A stretch of DNA of 64,000 nucleotides from positions 65,202,556-65,266,555 of the forward strand of contig NC_134709.1 of the NCBI RefSeq assembly GCF_043290135.1, in the 5' to 3' direction. The DNA is from Rhipicephalus microplus. Lineage: Eukaryota; Arthropoda; Arachnida; Ixodida; Ixodidae. This document shows positions 40,142 through 49,959 of the stretch, piece after piece. Numbering within the stretch: position 1 is the stretch's first letter; the number at the start of each line of letters is the position of its first letter. The position numbers and the translations under genes are program-made. A model generated the notes under the pieces. The model searched no databases. It worked only from the letters and a program-made list of their open reading frames with translations, and was not told the DNA's origin.

Positions 40142-40609
40142 TTACGTTAACTCACTGGCGAATGCGGGAACGTCCACTCGCCGTTGACGATTGCGAGCGG
40201 CGTCTTGACGCCGGCCTTCATCGCCCTTCTCCGCCTGACGCTTGCGTTGTCATTCCGCTTCTTGGGCCACGTTCGCGGCTCGATGCTGACGCCTCATCTC
40301 GGCCTCGCGAGCGCGCAGTTCACCATCCTCTGCACGCTTCGCCCGCTTGTCCTCGGCCTCGCGAGCGCGCAGTTCGGCATCCGCTGCACGCTTCGCCCGC
40401 TTTCACTCGGCCTCGCGAGCACGCAGTTCGGCATCCGCTGCACGCTTCGCCCGCTTAAGTTCGGTCTCACGAGCCCTTCGCAGCGCCGCCTTGTCTTCCA
40501 ACATCGGCGAAACCACCGCGGTGCCGTCACCTCTAACGACGGGTGCAGTGCTGGCATTCGGTTGTACTGCATTCGTTGTTGATGGTAGCGTTGCCTCAGG
40601 GACATCCAT
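40142..40609 (-). pseudogene. Decayed gene with 18-residue Lys/Arg/Ala/Glu repeats
   Basis: One minus-strand frame of 156 codons from ATG 40607-40609 (MDVPEAT) to TAA 40142-40144, with only two internal stops, both TGA (40403-40405 and 40250-40252). After a leader of about 40 residues come tandem 18-residue units, consensus KRAKRAADAELRAREAE, coded by 54-bp DNA repeats. The tail (QRKRQAEKGDEG) is also highly charged. A long basic/acidic helix is expected. Such repeats recall STPR-type DNA-binding repeats, but spacing and identity do not prove it. An upstream minus-strand GC-rich region holds CCTTATACC near 40730. The function is unknown. Confidence 0.55.
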
Positions 40610-40756
40610 CGCACGACCCGCTCTCGACGGGAGACTGAGAGAGAAGGCGGGCGCACGAGAGAGAGGGGTGCGCGCGCAGCTGCAGCGAGCGCGAGAGCGG
40701 AGGAGCGAGCGAAGGGGGAGGGGGTATAAGGCGCGTTACTGACACCGATATCAGCG

Positions 40757-40796
40757 TCGCTTCCGTGGCTTATTCGGTAGAGCGTCGCGCTGCGGC
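40757..40796 (+). other. tRNA-like A-box fragment
   Basis: TCCGTGGCTTATTCGGTAGA followed by GCGTCGCGCTG resembles the D-arm half of a tRNA or a tRNA-derived SINE head. No B box or folded 3' half follows, so it is not a tRNA gene. Confidence 0.4.
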
Positions 40797-40799
40797 CCG

Positions 40800-42099
40800 C
40801 CAAGTCCTCTTTCTTTTAAAAATATAGAGAAGACTGCGGACGCCGCCGACGGTGGTGGATGGTTTGGGGTCGCTTATAGAGTGTATTCACACTTAAAAGA
40901 GGGTGTTTCATTCTCGCCGTCATGGCTACAAGCAGCGTCGATGAGTACTGCCATGTTTGCGTGTACAGAAGTAACGCTTATTTAGAGTGAGTATCACTGG
41001 TTTCATCCGCAGCTTTCTTCATCATGTTAAAATGTCGCATTGAAAACTGTGTAGATGCTGTTGCAGTGCTTATAGACAGTAAGTCACCGTTTCCCGCCAC
41101 CTATCTCCTCGACCATGAAGTGCATCCACACGTCAGAAATCAGCCCAACCATTGCAGAATTCGATTGCACACGGCTTTGTAAGCAGACTTCCACAACAGG
41201 TCACAGAAGTGCACGAGGAAAAGACGAAACTGAACAATAAGTGGTACCAAAATATCAGAAATCACTCCCAACATGACCACACCCGAACGACGAAGCTACG
41301 CCACAGACTCAAGTAAAGCTGACGATGGGGCTGACTTTAAGTGATGTCGATGGCGAGTCGTCAGCCATCGCTTGATGTTTTGGTATCAAGTGCAATGTTT
41401 TGACTTAACTTTCAAAGATGGGTGTTTCCTAAGCTTTATTTATATACGTTCTCTACATCGAAATTTTGGCCAGTTTCTCCAACTGCGTAAAAAAAAAGGT
41501 ATTCTGCAGAATTTTCCCTCTTTTCGCATCTCTAACCCTTACTACTCATGTGCCTTCCTTCTACTCGCTCTCCTCTAAGCACCCCTTCCCGCGGAGTTTA
41601 CACACCCATTGCGCAAGCGCGCTCCTCCCCGTTCTCTCCCTCACTCCACTGATATCTTGCATCACAACGCCGACTCAGGCAGTGTCTGCTAGCGAGTTTC
41701 TTGATTGAAAACACCGACAGCTCACGCTGCGCACAACCATTCACTGGCCACCCCGTATAAATAGGCACTGGATTTTGAGCTCTAAGGTTGTGCCAGTGGG
41801 AGACTTCTGTGCGTTGTTGAACAATGAAAATTTACAACGTGTGCATTAACTAAGACGGGGCTGTGGGTCTGCATGTCCAATTGGCGTCTTCTCACTCTCA
41901 TTGCCAATTAGCAGCGACTGGCATGTTCCAGTAGAAAACACTGGTTCATCACTGCGTGCTTTGCACCTCCTCAGATATCACACCTGCGCAACGCCATGAT
42001 GAGCGCTAGCGTCAACCTCACCGCCAGTGTAAGCGTTGGCGCCCGCTGCGTTGCGCCTACACAAGGTTCCCTTTTGCGGGAGATCCTTAAGGCGTGGGC
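40800..42099. other. No gene; one LTR-like stretch
   Basis: At 41752-41860 a TATAAATA box is followed after about 50 bp by TTCTGTGCGTTGTTGAACAAT, the same words as near 15978 and 16090. This may be a short LTR-like promoter/end sequence. The rest is unassigned. Confidence 0.4.
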
Positions 42100-42700
42100 T
42101 GTGCGTACCCTGTATGTAGCCACCTCTCGTTTAGTTCTTGCAGTGTTCACTGGATGGTGGTACTTGTAGCTGATGATGCAGCTGGTCTGCAAGGAGACCA
42201 GCTGGCTGTTGAAAATGTGATAACTCGTTTTGTGTGCGTGTTTGTGCGTGTATGTGTGTGCGTGTCACGTTTTGTTTTTCTCTGTCTCTCTCTTTACTCT
42301 ACGTCTCCCTCCTTTTCTGTCTTTCCTCTCTTTTTTCTGGTTAAGGCAGTTGAGAGCTGCCTACCGTTACGAAGGCCAGGCCCACAACCCGTCATCATCA
42401 TCATCATCATCGATGAAAAGATGCAAGATGTTATAAACTAGACGGCGGTACTTGTTGAAAGATGCGATGGTGCGGATGATGAAAGATGCGAAATGTTATA
42501 AAATAGGAATGATGTCACCTATGGCACGTGTCATTGGTGGAAGGCAATCGTTCGATGTAGTGCGGCGACGTACGCTAGGGGGAGCGTTGTAATAAAATCG
42601 AGTGGGCAAAATGTACGGAGGATTCATGGTTTACCAGGTTTACCTCCGGAGCTTCGCCCACTCATCCTCATTCACTTCGCGGATATGGCGGCACTTTTTC
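42100..42700 (+). repeat. Rearranged copy of GGAC-array repeat without the array
   Basis: CTCTCGTTTAGTTCTTGCAG at about 42123 and GATGAAAAGATGCAAGATG at about 42412 match the left flank of other copies. GGAGCTTCGCCCACTCATC and TTCACTTCGCGGATATGG match the right flank. The tetranucleotide array is absent. Confidence 0.55.
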
Positions 42701-43139
42701 AGACGCACAGATTATATGTGTGCAATATATTACGTGTGCATTTTTGGTCGTCCCTTGTGGCCATCGTGTACGCTGACATTCGTGTAGGGTGGCTAGGACA
42801 CCCTCAAGCTGTTTGATCAGCTGTTCCCCTGGTCTCCCACAACATATTTGTTGTTAATAAACCACTCAATCAAGTCAAATCAAATGTCTGTTCATTTAAT
42901 TACGTTGTGTCTATCGATGAGAAGCGGACTCTTGATTTATTCGCCTTCTCTATTTTAATCTCCGCGTAAGAGAGAAACGTAATTCTGTCCACGTGCAACG
43001 CGTTTCTTCCCCGTGTTGTGCCTTCAGCGCTAATTGCGTCATACAATAACCATGGATATCGGATAACACCATGGATAACACGGACTGATGAGCATCGTTC
43101 ATGACACGATGTGTAGCACGATAATATATGGTGGCGCAC

Positions 43140-43330
43140 ACAAAGGACATGGACAAGAAAAGGCACATTAGAGACAACACAGCGCTAACTTTCAACAACA
43201 GTTTATTACACGCAAATCTCCTAGTATATATACTCCGCAACGTCATACGTCACATGTGCATAGCGCTGCGTCTGTGCGTGTTGCTTACTGCTGATGTTGT
43301 TCCTTCTCTGACTGAGCTGTTCACTGTGTC
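43140..43330. repeat. Possible Penelope-like terminal repeat fragment
   Basis: AGCGCTAACTTTCAACAACAG with GTTTATTACACG and TATATACTCCGC..CGTCATACGTCAC has the same block order as the arms near 13000 and 13700. Similarity is by eye only. Confidence 0.35.
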
Positions 43331-45084
43331 ACGTGCGACGCGAGATGTCAGATTCCATGACACTTTCTGGCAGTACGTTGACCGGGTTTCGGAACCACGG
43401 CCCGTCACTGATTTTTGCACGCCGCCACACTGGCAACACAGCGAGCCGCTGCAGGCGGAAATAAAATCCTTGATATCGCTCTCGGCTCATCAATAACAAC
43501 GCGTGGCTCAGAAAATCAGTGCTTTAAGAAATAATTTTAGCAAAGCGATAATCGATAGCACTGCCCCATTAAGAGTAGCTCAGTGAGCAGCATGCAAGGT
43601 TTAGAATGCAAAATGGGAAAACTGGAAGACGAGTGAAGTTTTCATTTGGTGCTATAGAATAAACGAAAAAAAGTAAGACATAGTCATACGTAGATTTTCA
43701 GGTGAAGCTCTTATAAATATGCGTGGCTCGGCTAATTCTATGATTGGACGCAAAAGAAGGGAAAGGGAACGCACAAATGCACGCGCGTATTACTTATTCT
43801 ATGGGGAGTGTCTGCGTTACATCGTCCTCGGCTAATTCCATCGTTTTTACGCGGAAAGGAAGTGACAGCCAAATTGTCGTACAAGACATGGAATCGCTAT
43901 GCTGCCGCAATGATTGCCCAAGTCAGGCCGAAAATACTTTTGTCTTTTTTATGTTTGTATGAAAGGGAAATGCTATACTCAAAGCCTCAGAAAGTCGTGC
44001 GTAGAGAAGAAAGCAGAAGAAGAAGCAAAAAAAAAATAAACAGAAAAGAAAGCCGTGAATACGCCACATGCATTAGCCACGAACCTGACATTGAGCGCGA
44101 AAAAATAAAAACCCGCCATTTCCGCCGAACCTGTTCTCCGTGCAGCTTTCCGAGGTATACCAACGCGTGTACGAAGAAATCTCCCGCACCGCCTTTTGAA
44201 AAATTTATATTTTTGCCAATTTCATGCTTCTAGAAACACGCGTATAGTAATTTCGTCTCTACACTCTGAATTCGAGAACAATAGGTCCAAAAAAAAAGAA
44301 GAAAGAATTCTTTGCGAGAAAACGACGGACCGCGAACCCGGAGTTGAGGTAACGCCATTTCATGCACCACTTGGCTTTTTTTTATTCCCCGTTGTCGCTG
44401 CATACTCGAGACTGCAGCTATGCATACTGGAAAGCTCCCACAACCACCGGTCTGATTTCGAAATTTAGATTTTTTATCACTGCTTTGAATTTCGACGTTT
44501 GAAGCTTTATCTTCGTGCATTCGCACTGTGATTACAACTACGCGACCACTTCAATACGGGAGAATTATAACTCGAAGTATTTTTTTTCTTGTATTTCTTT
44601 CACGTTCGCCCAAATCAAAACGTCACGGTCAGGACGTCGTCGACGGAGGAGTGCACATGCAAATTTTCGGGAACCTTTGCCCTGTCGGTTTGTATAGGTA
44701 TACGTGGTGAGCTTCTCTAACGCCACGCGCTGTAATGCAGGGCTTTCGAGGCTTGCATGCGGGCGTAGCATTAATTCGCATGAGTGGCGGGTTACAGAGG
44801 AGAGCGCTCGGGTCGAATCGAGTGCCTCAGACAGGAAACGTCAGGAGACGCCGGCTCGTCGTGTTGTATACGCGCGTATGCTCTAAATGGAAAAGTGTGC
44901 GCGCTCATGTGCGCCAACAGGCGAGCAGTCCGAGAAATGTTGGAAGGGAGGATATCGCCCGACGGTTATGTTTGTCTTGTTCATTGCCTGGCGATTAGTT
45001 TCGCTTATCTGCTGGATTTTACAACAAGCACTTCTGTACATTGCATACATGAGTTTAAAATGAAAAACAAAAAGATCACCGCAT
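43331..45084. other. No gene recognised
   Basis: Unassigned sequence with A-rich runs. Open frames are short and show no motif. Confidence 0.45.
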
Positions 45085-45207
45085 ATTCACGGTGTGAATG
45101 ATGATTGGTGGGCCGAAGCGTTCGTCAGTCTGTCCGTGCTTCTGTCCGTCCGTGGGTCCGTCCATTCGTGTGACTGTCGTTGCGTCCGTCCACGCGTCCG
45201 TTCGTTC

Positions 45208-45278
<71 letters not shown>

Positions 45279-45300
45279 CATATTGCCGCGTGCATAGCTG
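45085..45300 (-). repeat. Copy of GGAC-array repeat, minus orientation, (GTCT)n core
   Basis: CATTC/TGATGATTGGTGGGCCGAAGCG is the reverse of the shared right end. GTCCGT-rich sequence and a (TGTC)n run at about 45210-45277 follow. Confidence 0.75.
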
Positions 45301-45459
45301 CATTTAGCGGAGAGATAGCAACGACAACGAAGAACGCGGATTTGCTCGAGAGGCGCAGCGCAGGCGAGTGAAGAAGACAATCTTAGCGGCCTTCTCTGAG
45401 AGCGTCTCTACAAGTTCCACTGTCCGTGTTTTTAAATAAACCCCCTGTAATATAAATAA

Positions 45460-46020
45460 CCCGCGACAATATAGTGAACACTCGAAATGCCGATATCTCA
45501 CATCTTTTCATCGTGCATTCATCGTATACAAGTACCGCCATCCAGCAGACATACTAAGGACCGCTCTTTTAGGTATGTCCATCCGTCTATCTTGTGAACA
45601 CTCCTAGTACCGCTATCTCACATCTTTTCATCATGTATTCATCATATACAAGTACTGCCACCCAGCGAACATTTCAAGGACCACTCTCTCGGGCCACCGG
45701 TGGTTACATACGGCAATGGGACGCGCACAAGCCACGCCACAAGGAGCTGCGCCCCTGAAAAAATCGCAGCATACCCATGAAGTGAATGTTGATTAGTGGG
45801 GCGAAGCGTCCATACGTCCATCCGTGCTTCTGTCTGTCCGTCGTGGTTCCATCCATCCGTGCATCCGTCCATGTGTTGGCCTGTGCGTCTGTCCGTCCGT
45901 CCGTCTGTCTGTCTGTCTGTGCGCCCGTCTGCTTGTCGATATGTCTATCCGTCTGTGTGCCTTTCTGTCTGTCTGTGCGTGCGTCCATGCGTCCATGCGT
46001 CCGATCGCCTTCGAGACTGC
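45460..46020 (-). repeat. Copy of GGAC-array repeat, minus orientation, with direct duplication
   Basis: Two direct units of roughly 118 bp (about 45476-45590 and 45595-45700; both contain ATCTCACATCTTTTCATC and TACAAGTAC.GCCA) represent a duplicated flank. After them come GGAGCTGCGCCCCTGAAA and TTAGTGGGGCGAAGCGTCC, then a GTCCGTCC-type array to 46010. Confidence 0.7.
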
Positions 46021-46888
46021 AGACGGTGCGTGGGTAAAACCGACGAGACGCGAGTCAAGGAAGCCGAGCGCAAGCGTCTTCAACGTGCCTGCCGCTCTGC
46101 TTCGTCCATGCCCCACCAAAGATCCGCCACGTACGGCGACTATCCGGGAGACTGAGAGGGGCACTCCTTCCTAGTGCACCCAGACACAACCCTCTCAGCA
46201 GCCAATCGGAGAGTAGCGGTACAGCGCAACTTATAGTATCCTCACTCAACTGCAGTTTGTGTTTACTTCTATGTGAAAACGTCGTCATAATACTAATCGA
46301 GAGACACTGCCTTCATTTTTTTCTCGCTTCTTCTTCTCTCAGTCCCTCGAATTTTTTTCTCTCTCTCGGTTACGCCGCACGGAGGACAAGGAGCTTCGGC
46401 CCAAAAAAAAAAATCAACCAGCTCCACTTAGGGCACACGGATGAAACAGCAAAACTGGGCCGTTTCTTTCGTTAGGCTAACACATTTCTATGTTGTGCAA
46501 GTCTTTCGGATACGTTGTGTCACTGCTGTTTATTAAACACTCTTCGTTAAATTTTCAGGCGGTAGTAGTTCTATTGTAAAGCAGGTCACCCATTACATAA
46601 GACACTTACGTTGCTGCGCCTTTCCCCTTAAAGCCACATAGTGGTTGCAAAGCAAGTTCTACAATAATTCATGCACTAAGTGCTTGAAGTACGCGACGAG
46701 ATATCGCTATCGCGTTCAACTCTTGAAGACGGAGCTTAAGGATCCCCCAATTTTTTTTTCAAACGCTTCATCTACTCACCTGTAGTTACTCAAAACGACG
46801 GCTTGAGTCTGAGAAGCGGGGTGCATGCTCGATGGACAATAAATAAGAGTCTCGTGGCAGGAGCGGTGTCTCACAATAATTAATAAAT
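46021..46888. other. No gene recognised
   Basis: Unassigned sequence between repeats. Confidence 0.45.
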
Positions 46889-47045
46889 ATAATGGTTGTT
46901 GTTGAATTATTAGTACTATCTGGAGTTTGACGTCCCAAAACCTTGATGTGATTATGACGTAGGGGAGGGCTAAGGGAATTCCGACCATCCGATGTTCTTC
47001 AACTGTCACTCACATCACACAGTACACAGGCCTCCGGCATTCCGC
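46889..47045 (-). mobile_element. SINE fragment (Ruka-like), minus strand
   Basis: The reverse complement contains GAAGAACATCGGATGGTCGG, GCCCTCCCCTACG, TCATAATCACAT and TTTTGGGACGTCAAACTCC, matching the 3' body of 49506-49739. It has an ATT-rich tail. Confidence 0.7.
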
Positions 47046-47164
47046 CTTCTTCACTAAAACATTAACGCATTTGTCGATGTTGTTGATTTGGAAGCTCGTA
47101 GATGCCTTATCTATAGTAACCCAAGATTGCACGAGTAAAGTTGCATACGTTTATTGTTAAAGTT

Positions 47165-47557
47165 TGCTGCGTCGTCGCAGCGAGCGATGGAACGAGCGAC
47201 GGAAGTAGAGTCATATAGGCGTAACCTTAAGGGACAAGAAGAGAGCAGAGTGGGCCAAGAAACAAACCGTGGTTAAGGATATCGTAGTTGAAACCAAGAA
47301 GAAGAAATGTCTTGCTGGATTCCATGCCGACCGGTTGTGCCCTCGCGATCTCCGATGACAGTGCAGCTTTGGCCGACTGGGTTGGTCCTACGTCACCTAC
47401 TGACGCCGGTTCCCGACGACGACGACAGCGTAGCTTTGGCCGACTGGATTAGCCCTACGCCATCTCCTGTCGCCGACAAAAGCTCTCGCCAGTGGTACCC
47501 GGCCTCGGACTCGTGCAACCGTGTCCATCTTTCCTGTCTTCTCCTTACTTCCCCTTG

Positions 47558-47590
<33 letters not shown>

Positions 47591-47950
47591 ACCTTTGAAT
47601 CCTATCCTTTTAATCCCTTCTCTACCCCTATCCCTCGTGAGCTACTGTTGAGGTGTCCTTCTCCTGAGAGACAGTTACGGGGCTCACTTTTCTCTTCTTT
47701 TCTTTTACCCCACCCCCTCCCTTACATAGGCCGGGCACGTAGATCGTATGCAGGATAGCCGCTGGTCATTAAGGGTAACTGACTGGATCCCCGGAGAAGG
47801 CAAACGCACGAAGGGGAGACAGAAAGTTAAGTGAATCGATTAGATTAAAAAGTTTGCAGGTGTAACGTGGCAGTGGAAAATACAGGACTGGGTTGACTGG
47901 CAGATCATGCGAGAGGTCTTTGCCCTGCTGTGGACGCAGTCCGGCTGATG
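47165..47950 (+). pseudogene. C-terminal end of an RTE-like LINE ORF, interrupted
   Basis: The left piece reads LRDKKRAEWAKKQT then KDIVVETKKKK to 47312. The right piece from about 47719 reads AGHV, RWSLRVTDWIPGEGKRTKG and FAGVTWQWKIQDWVDWQIMR. This is the C-terminal region after RT that is widespread in arthropod LINEs (RTE-like by memory). The pieces are separated by an inserted sequence of about 400 bp, and the right piece has TGA and TAG stops. Confidence 0.7.
47313..47718 (+). repeat. Inserted repeat inside the RTE-like LINE fragment
   Basis: About 406 bp between codons that are adjacent in the LINE reading frame. It includes a (CT)n run (about 47560-47592) and pyrimidine-rich ends, with a duplicated GTAGCTTTGGCCGACTGG-like segment. 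It looks like the 5' leader or end of another retroelement. No clear target duplication. Confidence 0.5.
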
Positions 47951-48172
47951 GAGATGGTTGTTGAAGTTCGTAGACAATGCTCATCGTGCGGGTAATGGCA
48001 CGCCTTAAAATGACCATGACATGATAATTGCCGGTTTTCAGCGGAAAATAGAAGTGATAGGTCTATTGATACATATATGAGAAACGTTGCACAAACAGTG
48101 CAAAATAAGTCCTAGAAGTAGCCGGCTATGCACAAACCCTTCCTGCCACCGGTTACCGCATTTTGCCATTGC

Positions 48173-48190
48173 GTGCATGACGTCATGCAC
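48173..48190. promoter_or_regulatory. 18-bp perfect palindrome with a CRE-type TGACGTCA core
   Basis: GTGCATGACGTCATGCAC, about 150 bp before the LINE ORF1 start. It could be part of an internal LINE promoter. Sequence only, no functional proof. Confidence 0.35.
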
Positions 48191-48340
48191 TGCATGGGGC
48201 ATAGCGCTTGTCTTCCATTTTTCTTTTTTTAAAGAAGTTGTCACAGAGAACAGCCTCTCTTCGAGCTCTGTGAGTTTTCTAATTCTTTTGCCAAGATTTT
48301 TCAATAATCGACACACCTCGAAGGGGCGTTCCCTCTTAGA

Positions 48341-49953
48341 ATGGGGGATCAAAACCCCATCCAGCAACTGGGACCAGGCCGACCACATCATATTGCGCCT
48401 GACGCAAGTTCTCACCCCGGCCCAAGCGTGGCCCTCGTTGACAATTCTGATGACTCCTCCGTTGAAGATATGGCTTCGGACAGTGACTACGTTGTCGTAC
48501 AAAGCCAACGCCTGAAGAGGAAAATCAGCCGGACATCGCCGACTGGCCGGCAAGCACAGACAAAGGCGAGTAGCATGCGGTCGTACACCACTTCGTATGT
48601 GCCGACATCGACGGCAGACATCTTGAACTTTCTAAATAGGCAGAGGCTGTCAGAGTACTTTGAGCTCATCGCTCCAGGGAAAGTCGTAGAAATACGCATA
48701 AATACCCGAAAGAACATACTGTCCGTGGAGGTCATTACGAAGGCCTTATTATACACGCTGAAAGTGATGGTTCGATTAGGAAACATTCCGGTTCGCGCAT
48801 TAATTCTCCGCGTACGACGAAGAAACGACAACAGGAGTTATATACGATGTGGATGAGGAGATAATAGACTCAAGTCTCTAGAAACTGTTGTCATCGTCGG
48901 CTCCCGGGCTTGGCTTCCACTGCTTTGGACGCACGCGATGTGTTAAAGTAGTGTTTCAGTCGAAGACGTTACCCACACATGTAAAAGTTGGGTACGTGAG
49001 GCACTCGGTACGTCCTTACGTACCAAAACCTCTGCAATGTCATAAATGCATGAAATTTGGGCACGTTAGTGCAGTTTGCAAGGGTGCAGTAACCTGCAAG
49101 CATTGCGGTGGCCTTCATGATGGTGATAACAGCAATGCTGCGGCCAAATGCCCAAACTGCTCAGGCGCCCACGACGCAACATCAAAGGAATGTCCCAAAA
49201 TTAGGAATGAAATTAGTATCCTGAAGAAGATGGTTCGAGACCACTCCACTCACAGAGAAGCTGCAAGGGCTGTACGGCGCCGTAATCATCGTTCGCGACA
49301 CCGACGCAAACGAAGCAGCAGTACTCATAGCTTATCGAATTCGACACACAAAACAGTGCCCTCACTACCTCCTAGCCTACTTTTGTCGGCCAGAAAGGAG
49401 AATACAGACGCTCAAATGCCAATACAGTCCACGCAAGTACAATGTAACCAGTCATTGGCTCTCCCCACGTCGGAGACTCAGTGGCCTTCACTACCGTCAA
49501 GAGCTGCCCCGCCACGGTGGTCTAGTGGCTAAGGTACTCGGCTGCTGACCCGCAAGTCGCGGGATCAAATCCCGGCTGTAGCGGCTGCATTTCCGATAGA
49601 GGCGAAAATGTTGTAGGCCCGTGTACTCAGATTTGGGTGCACGTTAAAGAACCCCAGGTGGTCAAAATTTCCGTAGCCCTCCACTACGGCGTCTCTCATA
49701 ATCAAATGGTGGTTTTGGGACGTTAAACCCCACAAATCAACCGTCAAGAGCTACGGTAGCGCCATCATCACATCACAGTGCCCCTACCCCCAATTAAGAA
49801 AACAAGAAGATGGACAACGCAGATGCCAAGGCTATGCTTAAAAATTTGATGGGTTCGATGCCTAAGATTCTCAGCAGCCTAAACACTCCCGCTGCTAAGG
49901 CGGCTGTGCAGCTACTTGAGGTTTTGGAGCCCCTTCTATTGGTTCTTCAGTAA
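48341..49953 (+). pseudogene. ORF1 (Gag-like) of the I-group LINE
   Basis: The start ATG 48341 opens MGDQNPIQQLGPGRPHH. A serine/aspartate-rich stretch (VDNSDDSSVEDM) and a basic KRKISRTSP segment follow. One or more indels between 48856 and 48930 move the frame. The middle part (48888-49505) carries three CCHC-type knuckles (CHKCMKFGHVSAVC, CKHCGGLHDGDNS-type, CPNCSGAHDATSKEC) and a basic RRNHRSRHRRKR region. A SINE interrupts it at 49506-49739. The last part from about 49810 reads MDNADAKAMLKNLMG and ends LLLVLQ, TAA 49951-49953. Expected role: binding LINE RNA. Confidence 0.82.
49506..49739 (+). mobile_element. Complete tRNA-derived SINE (Ruka-like) with 13-bp target duplication
   Basis: It begins with a tRNA-like head: A box in GTGGTCTAGTGGC and B box in GGGATCAAATCCC. 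A body follows with GGGTGCACGTTAAAGAACCC and GGACGTTAAACCCCAC. The 13-bp ACCGTCAAGAGCT occurs just before (49493-49505) and just after (49740-49752), a clean duplication of LINE ORF1 sequence. RNA polymerase III would transcribe it from the internal boxes. Confidence 0.92.
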
Positions 49954-49959
49954 GTGAAC

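Noticed and set aside
40757..40796. tRNA gene
   Set aside because: Only the D-arm half is present.
47307..47651. 114-codon open frame with Ser/Leu-rich end
   Set aside because: Lies in the inserted repeat and ends in a (CT)n run; coding look is due to composition.
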